Shown piece after piece: positions 1 to 11,203 of a DNA stretch of 64,000 bases. The position numbers and the translations under genes were made by a program. Origin of the DNA: Papaver somniferum (taxonomy: Eukaryota > Streptophyta > Magnoliopsida > Ranunculales > Papaveraceae); NCBI RefSeq assembly GCF_003573695.1, contig NW_020621936.1, forward strand, positions 8,122,001-8,186,000, written 5' to 3'. Numbering within the stretch: the stretch's first letter is position 1; the number at the start of each line of letters is the position of its first letter. Below the pieces are notes generated by a model that saw nothing but the letters and a program-made list of their open reading frames with translations, was not told where the DNA came from and ran no database searches.

Positions 1-1175
1 TTCTCTTTTCTCTATTCTAAGCCTATATTTCTTCCCCAGACTCTCTGTAACCCTTCTCCCATCTCCCAGCAACCTATATATACTCGATATGCACGAAATC
101 TCTCGAGCAAATGCTCAAAATATCTCACAATAAATATCTCGGGAATATTTTCTTCCCCCTCTTTACCAAATCCTGCGATTTTCTTTTCCTTCGATTCCTC
201 TTTCACGTGTTTGTCGGCGTTGAACTCTCCATCTTTATCTCTTCCACATTCCAAGTCATCTAAACTCCATCCGTGCACGACTCAAACTCACAGAAATTCA
301 TAACATCCCGTGACAGACTCGGTACTTCCCTGGCTTATGAAAACTCCACGTAACCCTCCTCGATACTCGAATCCAAGTCACTTACCAACCCTGTTTTGAT
401 GAAACGGGATAACATGAATCCTTTCCCGTGAAAAAATCCAGCGAGAACTCGATCAAAATCTCACAGAATGTCGAGTATCTCTTCCGTACATGACTTGCCC
501 TGTTTCCTTCAAACAGACGATTCCATCCAATTCTAGCTGAAACGAAGACCATTACCATCCCTATATAGACCATTGGAGCAAACCCATTTAGTATCAGCGA
601 TTGAATCTCAGTGGAACACCTCTGTTTCTTCAACCCTAATTCCGGCTGGTGACTGCAACAATTTTTCCAGATTATCCAACCAATTCTAGACAAATCAAAC
701 ACTTGTAACATCCCTGTATAGTTAAAATTAGCAACCCCAATAAATTTTGGCACTTTAGTCTCGCTCAAACCCCTCTAATTTTCAAGCCCTGATTCTAAAA
801 TTCAAACTCTGATTTTTCCCGCCAATTCTCAATTTCAAAAGGTTGAAGATGACCTCCCCTTATCCAGTTCCGGTGCCCCTTTAGCAATTTGTGGTATAAA
901 TAGTAATTTCTGGGGTGCGAATAGTAATTTGTGGGGTACAAAGAGTAATTTTGGGCTATAAATAATGAAAACTCCTGGGGTGCCTTTATCAACTCCTCCG
1001 GTTGCCTTTAACACATTTCTAGGGGTGCCATTATCCAAAGTTGAGGTGCCTTTAGTACTTTTCTGGGAAAAAATACCACTTTTTGAGCAACTTTCTCCAC
1101 AAAAGCTTATTTCTTCAAAAACACCTACAAAGACATAAAATACCAAAATAAGTACAAATATGGGCACTAACAACA
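1..1175 (-). repeat. LTR-type dispersed repeat, family F (truncated by window edge)
   Basis: Read on the minus strand, about 780-1175 matches 41136-41430 on the plus strand. Both have a GTTAGT(G/A)CC start, then a stretch translating as PxFVLIL(V/I)F, then repeated phrases of the type 'GGTGCC TTTA / AGGCACC', then a TTGG(C/T)GGGAAAA motif. The second copy lies inside gypsy element D and looks like a long LTR, so this one is probably the same family running off the left edge. ORFs of 128, 113 and 88 codons lie on the minus strand here but have no recognisable domain; I treat them as chance or LTR-internal ORFs. The first ~350 bp of the family (40794-41135) is missing at the right end, where family E sequence begins. 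Confidence 0.55.
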
Positions 1176-2064
1176 TAGAAAATTGATATCAAATTAGACA
1201 CATAAATGCATCTATAAGTATGGATATGGAAACTAAGTTCCAGACCACATAACTTTTTTTGGTACATGTACCGGTTTGGTATCCAAACCGGTTCTGTGAA
1301 CACATTTCCTTTTCGATTTGCATACGGGTATGCGTACCGATCTGGTTCACAAGTTAACAGATTTATACATGATGTGCATAAGGATATGCATACCAAAAAT
1401 CTGCTTGTCGACATATTGCTACCCCGCTACGTGTACGAGTACATCTAATACGACTTCTGACTTATTACAATTTTCCCAGTTTGTGAGACTGATAGCATTG
1501 TCTTATATCTGAATCTACAGCAGTTCTATATATCTCTCTAAATCGATTCGAAACATTCTCGAATAACATCAATGACACATATCACTGTTCCGGGCTATTT
1601 TCGAATGATGAAACTTGAATCATGATTTTGATTGTGAATAATAAATTTTCCTTAACCGAAATGCATCAAGTATGAACAAATGTTCATTAAGCTTAGTCAT
1701 TATATTTCGAGAACTAATTACCAAGATAAACTTGACTCGAAATTCTTGTATATGCATGATAGTCTAATTAGTTATGCGACATCGTCTCATAGATAGAAAG
1801 ATGAATATAACTTGAGAAATTATGTGGTTTAGTCATTACTTACTTTTTGTTGAAGAAGTTCTCCAAAAGCTTCGGTTGATCTTCGCCTTTAAACGGTAGA
1901 ACGCAATGATGATTGCCGCGATGTCCGTTTCTCAACTACACTTTTATCCTAATCCGAGACTTAACTAATTGTAGACTAGAAATCAAGATATAATTTTGAC
2001 AACTAAATTTGACAACAAGCTTAAGATATCAACACTTGTGAGTTCGACCGAGCAATGCTCTAAC
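1176..2064 (-). repeat. Partial LTR of family E (5' part, minus strand)
   Basis: The right end, 1920-2064, is the reverse complement of the E-family LTR start: it carries TCCTAATCCGAGACTTA, a 'TTTTGACAACTAAA' block, GAGTTCGACCGAGCAATGCTC and a final TAAC, matching 36268-36420 (plus) and 46985-47124 (minus). The segment 1260-1400 has the CGGGTATGCGTACC-type repeats also seen at 45590-45790. The copy is about 0.9 kb against 2.4-2.5 kb for the two complete solo LTRs and ends where family F begins, so it is truncated. Confidence 0.6.
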
Positions 2065-2999
2065 TTTTGTATTTCTTGGAGAAAATCTTAAAAATACTAG
2101 TTATTAGTAGCGTTTGTTTGGAAAAATAGCATATATATAAATGAACAATATCACTTATTTTTGGACAAATATATTGACAAAGAAAGTCATACTTTTTTAG
2201 GGACGAAGATAGGCGTTCTCCGCGTTAATTTGCATCACAGTTGCTCTAGGCATCTAAAGGCAAGTGCATGCCGGGTATATATATTTTTATTTTATTTTTC
2301 GCTTTCACATGCTTAATCTATTTTTCCTATTTTTTTTGTCTATGTTCTTCAATGTCTACTAAAACTATAGCTTTATAAGTAATATTCATCCTAGATTCAC
2401 GGATTATGTCTGTCGATGTTTTATTTTGGAAGCTTCTACTAGTAATATTAAATTCAGTCTTCTATTAATCTTTTTTTTTTTATTGAACTTCTATCTGTTG
2501 TAATTTCTGATCCTGGGGTTGTCTATGATATTTTCTTTATTTTTCTTTTATACAATTAATGATGAGATGTGAGTACAAGAAGACGAGGCGAGGAGGACGT
2601 ATTTCGAGGATGAATCTATAAAACATCCATTGGTGATGTTTCGTAGGATCATATTATGTCGTTCGATATTTTGTTGAGTCTTTGAATCCTTTTATGTTAG
2701 TTGACGATCCTTCTTGAAAATGATTGTCCTTTGATTTGTATCTTTTAGTGGGAAGGCTAAGTTATCACTTAATATCCCAGTGCATCTATAAGCAGAAACT
2801 ATTATCAATTAATATCTGTGGCTTTCATTTCCGGGCAGACACTTTCCCATGGATGACATTCACGACAGTCAGACTTTTAACCTTTTTTTTTCCTCGCGTT
2901 TTTAGGGGTCATCCGAAAGGATTTAGGGGCCATCAATTTATACCCAGTCAAAGACTCTAGTTAAGGGGTACCCTATATGATATTGAAGTTACATAAATG
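2065..2999. other. Non-coding AT-rich stretch
   Basis: No recognisable gene. A 78-codon ORF at 2724-2960 has no domain and ordinary AT-rich composition. The segment 2900-2960 has two similar phrases, AGGGGTCATCCGAAAGGATT and AGGGGCCATCAATTTATACC, which may be the outer end of the CCGAAT repeat block that follows. Confidence 0.5.
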
Positions 3000-3526
3000 C
3001 CCTTCTGGTAAAACTGTATAAAAACCAAATCAAAAAATTCTACTCATTTCAACTGTATAAGAACGCGAAGAACGCGTACCCGGCAATGTAGTCGGTGGTG
3101 GCGATTCCGATAGTCAAACACTTCGTCAACTTCAAATGGCCCCAATTAGGTAAGAATCTATCATTTTTGGGGTTTATTTCGCTTTAATTCGTCGAATCGA
3201 GAAAAAAAATTCTAGGGTTTTCGGTTATTTATCCAGATTCGGGCTATATTCATGCTTATTTACTTCCGAATGTAGTCGTGTTCTTCATTTCTCAAGAACA
3301 TCGACAGTATTCGGGAGAAAGATTTGATAATTATCTGCCGAATATTGGTGGCCATATCTTCCTGGATACAAACTGCTAATAATCGGTAGTTTAATGAATT
3401 TTTTGGCTACCGAATATATTTAAGTAGACACACAGTATTCAGAAGAACACTCACTACCGAATGTATATATTGAAAAAATCTCAAAATTTCTGATATAGGA
3501 AAAATCCCATTTTGGGGCCAGTATTT
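3000..3526. repeat. CCGAAT/ATTCGG motif-rich block
   Basis: The 6-bp motif CCGAAT and its complement ATTCGG recur every few dozen bases in alternating orientation (for example near 3236, 3266, 3309, 3337, 3408 and 3456). Dense short motifs in both orientations are typical of the subterminal regions of some plant DNA transposons. No flanking TIR pair or target duplication was found, so the class is open. Confidence 0.4.
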
Positions 3527-4277
3527 GGGCCATCGTACATTCGGAACTTTACAAAAAAATTATCCTCCGAATATTACAAGTTCAAAACAAACCACGCCAT
3601 GGCTCCAGGTGGTTCCAAGGGCCAATATTGAAGGTTAGACAACCCATATTCGGAAGTTTTGGTAACTAATTTAACTTCCGATTATTTCAAAGACAAAAAT
3701 TTGAAAAGTATAAGTTTTTCCAAATTCTGATTTTTGGGCCATCGTACATTCGAAACTTTACAAAAAAATTATCCTCCGAATATTACAAGTTCAAAACAAA
3801 CCACGCCATGGCTCCAGGTGGTTCCAAGGGCCAATATTGAAGGTTAGACAGCCCATATTCGGAAGTTTTGGTAACTAATTTAACTTCCGATTATTTCAAA
3901 GACAAAATTTGAAAAGTATAAGTTTTTCCCAAATTCTGATTTTTGGGCCATCGTACATTCGGAACTTTACAAAAAAATTATCCTCCGAATATTACAAGTT
4001 CAAAACAAACCACGCCATGGCTCCAGGTGGTTCCAAGGGCCAATATTGAAGGTTAGACAGCCCATATTCGGAAGTTTTGGTAACTAATTTAACTTCTGAT
4101 TATTTCAAAGACAAAATTTGAAAAGTATAAGTTTTTCCAAATTCTGATTTTTGGGCCATCGTACATTCGGAACTTTACAAAAAACCTATCCTCCGAATAT
4201 CACAAGTTCAAAACAAACCACGCCATGGCTCCAGGTGGTTCCAAGGGCCAATATTAAAGGTTAGACAGCCCATATTC
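3527..4277. repeat. 209-bp tandem repeat, about 3.6 copies
   Basis: Units begin at GGGCCATCGTACATTCG, at 3527, 3736, 3945 and 4153, giving a period of 208-209 bp; the last copy stops at the CCCATATTC near 4277. Each unit contains CCGAATATTACAAGTTC, a CCACGCCATGGCTCC block, and an ATTCGGAAGTTTTGG block. Copies are nearly identical, indicating recent duplication or homogenisation. Confidence 0.9.
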
Positions 4278-4704
4278 TTTCGCCAATTTTATGATTGTAT
4301 CTATCCTTTCCCTCCTCTACAGGGAGAGTCTCTCCTCCTATGTGTGATCTTCAGAAGATAATCGAATTTTTATCATTTCACCACATACCTAAATTTTTGT
4401 TATGTCTCGAGTATTGCATGATTAGGGGGCATTCATATGAAGGCAGTGTGGCATTCACTAATAGATTCAAGCTTCAAGTATTATTTGATGACAGAGCTCA
4501 TTCCACGTATATGACATATCTAAAACAATTAAAACAAAAGATTGATTAATCACACAAAATAAAAATAATCATTATTCATTTATACTTGCATTATTGTTTT
4601 TAGAGAGTGTCGTTGGTTAGTTTGTTTATGAGTTACACATAACATTATTGTTATATGCCACTTTACATGTCTCAATAAGTTGAATCATCCAAATATAATC
4701 AAAA
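4278..4704. other. Flank of element A; no gene recognised
   Basis: An 84-codon plus-strand ORF (4295-4549) is present but resembles no family I know and has no upstream context. It is probably chance. The stretch is otherwise AT-rich. Confidence 0.4.
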
Positions 4705-4709
4705 GATAT
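4705..4709. repeat. Target-site duplication of element A (left), GATAT
   Basis: GATAT immediately precedes the LTR terminus TGTTTATGGG. The right flank is GATAC (13640-13644), a 4/5 match expected for an old 5-bp gypsy target duplication. Confidence 0.65.
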
Positions 4710-7139
4710 TGTTTATGGGTGAAAACTATTTCTGCCGGTTTTGGTAATTTGGGGTGTGTGGATGAGAAATGAATCTAAACCCTAAACAAATGCACTGCAC
4801 GAGAGTGCTTGTGATTCGATAAATCAATCTGTACAATTCTGGCCTAAACCAAGAAATGATCGTTCCAGACTTGCTTCGGTCACAAAGTGAAGGAGATGGG
4901 TTGATCTTAGGGAGGGAAGCGAAGAAGGTGTTGAGATTGTGGTGGTGTTGTCTATGTATGACTTGTATCAGAAAGCTGAACTGGCTTGCAGAATGTAAGC
5001 TATCAGTTCTGGTGTTTGGATACGGTTGTATCAACACTTGGTTTTCTGTCTTGTTTTGTCTTGGAAATAGGGAGGAGAACCTATTTATACAAGTCATTGA
5101 GCCTAACCCACGTCTCTCATGGGAAGTGGAGAAAGTGGAGTGATGGAGTAGTGGAGTTGCGTGTGTTAGTGTCACACGATCAGTCTTGCCAACTTCTCCC
5201 ATCATCACTAACCGTCCATGTCTTCCTGACACGTTCTTGTGATGGCGCGGTGCGCTGCACGCTGTAAACCGCCAGACCAATACCCCAGTAAGTATCCCCC
5301 AGTTTGTGACATGTTTGATGCCTCGAATGTGTGGATCGTGGGACCCACAAAAAGTAGCATGTGATGCTAGATTAAATAACTAAGTTATTTAGGAAGTCGA
5401 TACTTGTGAAGTATCGTGTGTATTTTATGCAGGTAATGCATCGAATATATTCAGCATGTGTGAAGCATCGCTTTTTTAAGGCTTAACGGAGTAAGTCGCG
5501 GATTAAGCATCTTAAAATAGCATCACGTCCAGCCATCTTCAAGTGATCGTTTGGAGGTTGTACAGGTAAGTCCTGACTTGTCCGATCACTTTGTGTGGAA
5601 GAGTGGTGGACGGTGATCGTGGTGATGCCTCACTGGTCGCCTAACTCCTGTCTTAGGCTGTCCGTCCAAGATGGTGAAGTTGGACGGACAAGATGGATTA
5701 CGACCCACATCTGCGACCGTCAGATTAGGGTTTAGGAGATGCTCGAACACCAACCTTTAGCTTGGTCGAATCCAAGCATGGGACACGTTTTTGGCAGGGC
5801 CGATTGGGCATGCGTGTAGACGACATGCTGGTGTAGGTGTCTGTACCTCACTGTCCCATGAAGATGTGATCTAAGCCACTCAATTTGTCCGGCAAAGTTG
5901 AGTGGTCGAGATAGATTTGCAGTTGAAAACGTGTGGCCATGCCTAGTTTGGGCGCACGAATCGAGACGACCAACCATAGTTGGTCTTGACCGATTAGTCA
6001 TGTATGTAGGCGGGCCTACGGTGATTGTGTTGACATGCTCTAGGCCCTTTGAATCTACATCTACACCCTCCATCTATGCCTGCAAAGATGGATGTTTGAG
6101 ACTGATTTGCGACACATGTGATGTGCCGCAAACCCTAATTAGGGTTTCACGTCCACGCTGCTTTGGCTGGACGAATTGGCAAGCCATGCTTCTCTTTTGG
6201 GGAGGCCGACCATGTGGGGCACACGTTGGGACGGTGGTGAACACGCAAATACCTGCCTGGTGGCTATGGGTCCGATCTAAGCCATCCAATCATGCCGGTG
6301 AAGTTGGATGGTCGTGATCAATTTGGGACCTTTAGTGGAATTTCCTGTGACCCTTTAAGCTTTCATGCCGACCCAACTTCAGGAAACCATACATGGTTTT
6401 GTATCTAGGTCAGGGGAGGATCGATTATGCAGGCGTGAAGGGGCCCGTCGGTGTGCAGGACAACGCTTGTCCATCCGTCCATGGGACAATCTATGTCGTC
6501 CAACCATGCTGGTGATGTTGGACGGAAGTGATGATTTTGAGACTGCCATAGGCGACCTTGTTCGCACGTCTCCTCCAAGCCGCTCCATACCAGCCTGGAC
6601 ATCCAACTCCAGGCTGGTGTCCGGTGGTAGTTTGGGAGGCATGGTAGGTATTCGACCGACCAGGGAATAGGAGGGCCCGCTGGTGGTCATTAAAGTGGTA
6701 GCCTGCTCCTGCTGAGGATCGTCTAGGCTGATTAAATCATGTGGCCAACTTGCGTGGTCGTGATTATTTCTAAGACTGACGTGGACAGTCTAGATGCTCG
6801 ATCGGGCTAGTATAACACCGAGAGTTGTAGCCTGTACGGGTATTTTGTGTATGCCTCATTAGTGACACTTGGAGATTACTCTGTTGAGAGCAACACTTAG
6901 TCGTCATGCCGCACCAATAATGAGAGTGGAACAGGAAATATAAGGCTGGTCATGCATTAATTGATAATGCTATAAATTTATAGGGTATACATGGGATTTT
7001 TGCTAATGCTCCATTCTAGGTAAATTAGCGAAGTGGAGAAGCATTCACCATTTTCTTAGTGGCTTTATCCTTTGCAGGATGTTAGCGCATAATTTCGGCC
7101 TTTACAATTTTAGCCCTGAACTAAAATCCACCATCAATA
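4710..7139 (-). repeat. 3' LTR of element A
   Basis: A 2430-bp LTR matching 11204-13639 along its length with scattered substitutions and small indels. Plus-strand ends are TGTTTATGGG and CCATCAATA. Several overlapping ORFs on both strands are LTR shadows, recur in the other LTR, and are not genes. Confidence 0.93.
5081..5089 (-). promoter_or_regulatory. TATA box in 3' LTR of A
   Basis: The minus strand reads TATAAATAG. The same box sits at the equivalent site in the other LTR of A, in solo LTR B and in both LTRs of C, so it is probably the RNA polymerase II start signal separating U3 from R. Confidence 0.6.
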
Positions 7140-7153
7140 TTAAGTCCCCTGCC
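7140..7153 (-). other. Polypurine tract of element A
   Basis: The minus strand reads GGCAGGGGACTTAA directly next to the 3' LTR, almost the same as AGCAGGGGACTTAA before the 3' LTR of C. It would prime plus-strand DNA synthesis. Confidence 0.75.
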
Positions 7154-7454
7154 TAGCACATAATGGTTACACTATTGTGGGGTAGGCATTAGATGGTGAC
7201 ATATACAAATAAAACTTATGAGACAAAGTTAGATGTTACCAGGATAAACGATTCGTCCTGTCCTTGGAGCATGTCACGTTCAAGAGGCGTCCAAGCGAGC
7301 ATTCCCCTAGCATGATGTCGGTCTTGCCTGCTTCGATCGACCTTGCTATGCCTGCTTCGGTCGAGACCCTGCTTCGTGATTGCTCCGCTCGAGTGCGGGG
7401 CTGATGTGCCTGCTCAACGGACTGTTGCGCCTGCTTCGCTCGATCGTGGGCTTG
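7154..7454. other. Interior spacer of element A
   Basis: Non-coding sequence between the polypurine tract and the tandem repeats. From about 7320 it has diverged phrases of the repeat type (CTGCTTCGATCGACC, TGCCTGCTTCGGTCG), so the array probably once began earlier. Confidence 0.5.
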
Positions 7455-7790
7455 TTATGCCTGCCTTGCTCGAACGTGGGACCCGCCGCGTGCCTGCTTT
7501 GCTTGTGGTCGGCTGTGCTTGCTTCGACCAATCTGGGCTGGTTGTGCCTAATCAAGCGGGACCTGCCGCATGCCGGCTTTCCTTGGGGCTTGCTGTGCTT
7601 GCTTCGACCAATATGGGGTTGGCTGTGCCTGATCAAGTGGGACCTGCCGTGTGCCTGCTTTTCTTGGGGACGGCTGTGCCTGCTTCGACCAATCTGGGGT
7701 TGGTTGTGCCTGATCAAGTGGGACCCGCCGCATGCCGGCTTTACTTGGGTCCGGTTGTGCCTGCTTCGACCAAACGCCATACCTGTTGCC
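7455..7790. repeat. 81-bp tandem repeats in element A
   Basis: The phrase GCTTCGACCA recurs at 7521, 7601 and 7682, with GCTTCGAC at 7763 (spacing 80-81 bp). Each unit also has CTGATCAAGTGGGACC and a GCCGGCTTTNCTTGGG phrase. Because 81 is a multiple of three, long ORFs stay open in several frames on both strands (for example 7343-7837 plus and 7346-7957 minus); these are repeat artefacts. GC-rich tandem arrays before the 3' LTR are common in Tat-type elements. Confidence 0.85.
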
Positions 7791-8240
7791 TCACCCCAAC
7801 ACCAGACTTTCCCCTTGACCAACACCGGCCTTGCTGATTTGACGAACCCCGACCTTGCTGGCGGACATCGCTGCTTCGATCGACACCGGCCTTGCTGTCT
7901 TGTTTCGTTCGGCCTTGTGACCTTGATCAACACCGGCTTCGTGGACTTGACCAACACCGGATTTGTTTGCTAACGTGGCTCCATACCAGCCTTGTTTGCT
8001 GACGTGGACCAGTACCAGCCTTGTGACCTTGATCAGCCTTGACCAATACCGGCCTGACGTGACCCAATACCGTCCTACTTGCGTGACGTGATATCAGTCT
8101 TGCTTGCGTGACGGGATATTAGCCTTGTGATCTCGACCAACACCGGCTTTGCGGACTTGACTAACACCGGACTCATTTGCTGACATGGCCCAATACCAGC
8201 CTTGTTTGCTTTGCCCAGCCTGGTGTATTTTAACGTGAAT
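7791..8240. repeat. Degenerate short repeats around ACCAACACCGG
   Basis: Variants of GACC(A/T)ACACCGGCCTTG and CAATACCAGCCTTG recur throughout this stretch at irregular 25-60 bp spacing. It continues the 81-bp array with more divergence. No credible protein. Confidence 0.65.
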
Positions 8241-8304
8241 GTATGTCCTGTCGTGCGTGACTACACATCCCATGCGTTTTCATACAAGTACTGACTCCCC
8301 CACT

Positions 8305-8807
8305 TTTATTTTATTGTAGGATGAACAAAAGGGGTCCTGCTAAGATGTCTTCTGGGGATAATGCTGATGCCAAGTCAGGGAGTGTTGACAGCTTCAAATA
8401 TATGCCTAACATAGATGACGAGTTGTTCACCGCGCCCTTTCAACTATCTGAAAATATCCGTTCCACAGGATAACCCTTCTCCTATCGACTTCAAGGTTTG
8501 TCATGCTCCGTTGGGACCTTATGAAGGATGGATGAGACGTATGTTGAGCAATGAGTACATCAAAGATAACTTGACCAAAACGCAAATTATTGATGTAGCT
8601 TGCGTGTTGAAACGGATCGAGAGGATGTTAAAGTGGCTTCTGGTACGAACATTGAACCGGCTCCTGGAGAGAGTGTTGAAGCAGGATTCTGAAGCGAACG
8701 TGGGTCCCAGAGAAAGCGTTGAGGCGGCTCTTGAATATACCATTGAAGCAGCTTCTGAAGCAAATGTGGAGGTGGCTCCTGGAGAGAGCATTGAAGCAGG
8801 ATTCTGA
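8305..8807 (+). pseudogene. Antisense ORF remnant inside element A
   Basis: These plus-strand ORFs run against the element's own coding strand. After a pyrimidine-rich tract ending TTTTATTGTAG (candidate 3' splice site, about 8310-8321), an ATG at 8322 opens a 49-codon frame starting MNKRGPAKMSSGD. A second frame (8415-8807, 130 codons) includes a PIDFKVCHAPLGPYEGWMRR stretch and then an acidic repeat tail made by the 115-bp tandem repeat. No domain recognised and no similarity seen by eye to the antisense gene of element C. Tat-lineage elements are known to carry extra antisense ORFs between integrase and the 3' LTR, so this may be such an ORF in decay. Confidence 0.4.
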
Positions 8808-8889
8808 AGCGAACCTGGGTCCCAGAGAGAGCGTTGAGGCGGCTCTTGAATAGACCATTGAAGCAGCTTCTGCTGGAGGGAGCGTTGAG
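8660..8889. repeat. 115-bp tandem duplication
   Basis: GCTCCTGGAGAGAG at 8660 recurs at 8775 with the following 100 bp (GAAGCAGGATTCTGAAGCGA, GTGGGTCCCAGAGA or CTGGGTCCCAGAGA, GCGTTGAGGCGGCTCTTGAA). A third partial unit starts near 8872. Confidence 0.85.
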
Positions 8890-9589
8890 GTGGCTTCCTC
8901 TTCAATTTGATTTACTTTTGTGAATTCCATGCTTCTTGATTGACCATCTCTCTCGTGTTGAAGAAGTCCTTGACTGACGGTGAAGGAACTTTGTGCTGAT
9001 CCTCAGTCCCCAAGCGTGGTTTACATGGTTCTATCTTGTATGCCCGATGGGTCTTTTGCACGTAATGGTCGTTGATATGGTGAAGCTCTGGATGGTATCA
9101 ATCGACAAGCAACAACAGTTCTTGGCAGCAACTGTGATCAGAAAAGACTGGTAGGGAAAGGCGTGGTGGCAACTTGTACGAACTTGGCACCCTCTTAAGT
9201 CCCAAGTGCAATTTCCTTTGGTAACAGAACTACTTTTTCCACGGGAGACAAATTATGAAAGTGTCTCTCATTGATGTAGTTACCGTCGATCCAGATATGG
9301 AATATCTTGGACGTTGTCTCATTATTGCGGAAGTCGTGCATGTGGTACTAGAGTTGAAGTTGGCAATTTTGGACGTGCAGTATGTTGTATCTCGGTGGCT
9401 TTCCTCTTGCTGCTTCAGCGAAACTGGTTCTTTCTAGCAGGGCAAATGATGTTGTAGATGAGCGTTCAACAGCTTCACGAAGTTCAGAGGATGACCAAAA
9501 GCGCAGATTCTCCAACATAGCACGATAGACATGCACCATCGTCTGATAGAGTGACTCGCCCGTATTTTGCTTGACATGACGCGTGGACA
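8890..9589. other. Interior of element A, unidentified
   Basis: No clear domain on either strand. On the minus strand a frame continuous with the RT fragment runs to 9348, but past about 9600 its sequence does not resemble RT or RNase H. It probably reflects a deletion join or foreign sequence between RT and the repeats. Confidence 0.4.
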
Positions 9590-10340
9590 TCGTTATCTTC
9601 TTGAGGTATCGGCTCCAGTGGAAGATTGCCGTCATAGAGCGTTGATACGTTGCACCGACATTCTTTAAACCAAATGGCAGTACAGTATAATAAAAATTTC
9701 CGAGAGGAGTTCGAAAAGCTATCTTACTTTCGTCATGCTCGTATATCCTTATCTGGTTGTATCCGCTACATCCATCCATGGAGGAGAACATGCCGTGTCC
9801 GCTGGTGGCATCTGCTAACATGTCGATGTTAGTTAGAGGAGAATCATTTTGGGGCGGCATCTGTTCAAGTCTCTGAAATCCATGCAGCACCTGATCTGTC
9901 CATTTTCCTCGTGTCTGAATTGCAACCGGCTTGGATCCGGGTATGACATGTAGATGATGGGTGACCAATCTAAATCTGGCATTTCTTCATACATCCAGGA
10001 AAATATGTCCTGGTATTCCTTGAGAAGTTGCACAAGTATCGTGTGTTCCTCCGCAGACAAGGTCCAACTGATGGAGATAGGCCTAGGATATTCCTCATCC
10101 CCGATATTGACCACTTCGAGCTTATCAGTTGTGGAATTGGTACCGTCCTGCATCTGTCATGGAGCATCCGGTACTTCCTCTCGTGGCTCGTCGTTGTAGT
10201 AGGCTTCCGTACGACCTTTCCTTGGCGAACCTTGGATGTCCTGAGAGTCTTGAGAGTAATCACATTCGAAGACGCTCCTGTGTCGATAAGGTCCCTCTTG
10301 AACTCTGAATCCTTGATGCGTGCAGTGACATGTAGGGAAC
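9590..10340 (-). pseudogene. pol: Protease and partial reverse transcriptase of element A
   Basis: Three broken minus-strand frames give pol in order. At about 10330-10200 an aspartic protease part reads LHVTARIKDSEF followed by LIDTGASSNVITL (catalytic D-T-G). At 9968-9600 an RT part reads VTHHLHVIPGSKPV, then DATSGHGMFSSMDG, then FRTPLGNFYYTVLPFGLKN. All are close to the same regions of element C. RT has lost its middle (a GQIRCCMDFRDLNR piece is displaced into the 9833-10153 frame) and ends before the YMDD catalytic box present in C. Frameshifts separate the pieces, so no functional pol can be made. Confidence 0.85.
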
Positions 10341-11077
10341 GGTTGTGACCTTCCTCTGGTTGATTGCAGCAAAACGTCTCCTCCCGCTGATTCTTCGAGA
10401 GGTGTAAAAGCTCGCATAAACTTTCCTAGAGAAACTGCTTCCTGATCCGGCCTCTGGTTCATAGTGAAACTATTGACTTGAAGAGGATCGTTGTGAGGAT
10501 CAGTCCCCGGTGTAGGAGTCTCCATGATAGGACCGCTCATATCTGATGTAGCTTCTTTGATCGGGTCCATGTAGGCCCGCGCCGCTGAAGTACCTTCTCC
10601 GGGTGCATTGAATGCGTTCCTTGTTGGATCCGGGGGCTGTCGCGGCTCTTGTGGCAATCGATCAATTAATGTTTTAAGAAAAGTGAGTACCTCTTTATGA
10701 GTTGTAGCCATATCCGTTTGAGTCTTAGCAAGAACTTCCTTCCTCTCCATCAAGTCTGCGATGGTAATGGGAGATGGTCCTCCTCTCGTCCCTCCGGCTC
10801 CTCGTCATGACGAAGGAGTGGAATCTGTTGCTCTGGTGACCACTGGAGGCGTTACACATGAGGAGATGTCGGGATTCGCGGCTGCTATGGCTCTGGTGAT
10901 GGGAGGCGTTACACTTACTGGAACATCTCCTGCTCCGCTGGCGTTGGTGGTAAAAGTGACGGCTCCAAGAGATGTATTGACCACAGTAGCTCTATTGACA
11001 GGTACATCAATACCGAGAGTGTTATCCACACTAGCTCCATCAGAATTGATTGCTAATCCAGACCTGAGTTCTACCAT
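10341..11077 (-). pseudogene. gag: gag remnant of element A lacking a capsid domain
   Basis: The first minus-strand ATG (11077) opens MVELRSGLAINS, comparable to MVGLRTDSTNS in element C. This frame ends at 10805, and another (10753 to 10157) follows with a polar, Pro-rich sequence and the phrase MNQRPDQEAVSL, matching NQRPVDQEEASL in C. From the start ATG to the protease DTG there are only about 800 bp. I see no capsid-like segment and no CCHC zinc knuckle. A gag this short is unlikely to form particles; both copies probably share an old internal deletion. Confidence 0.65.
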
Positions 11078-11183
11078 CTTGAAATGGATTGATGATTGAA
11101 TAGGTCCTAAGATCTACCCTTTTTGAAATTGATAAAGTTGAATCGGATTTTGGAGAAATTGACTTTACGACCGAGAGATTAAC

Positions 11184-11203
11184 CTCCCACTGTGGTCGCC
11201 AAT
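11184..11203 (-). other. Primer-binding site of element A
   Basis: The minus strand reads TTGGCGACCACAGTGGGAGG immediately inside the 5' LTR. Element C has TTGGCGACCATAGTGGGAG at the same place. Its position identifies it as the minus-strand primer site; I could not assign the tRNA with confidence. Confidence 0.7.

Noticed and set aside
382..768. 128-codon minus-strand ORF
   Set aside because: No domain, located in the F-family repeat, and no matching open frame in the second F copy near 41450-41700.
5732..6690. ORFs of 65-139 codons on both strands in 5732-6690
   Set aside because: They lie inside the 3' LTR of element A and recur, with breaks, in the other LTR (12229-13142) and in solo LTR B; LTR-internal ORFs without domains.
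7343..7973. Three overlapping long ORFs (164, 197 and 203 codons) on both strands
   Set aside because: They are produced by the 81-bp tandem array, whose period is a multiple of three. No frame has a domain, and all are repeats of one 27-residue unit.
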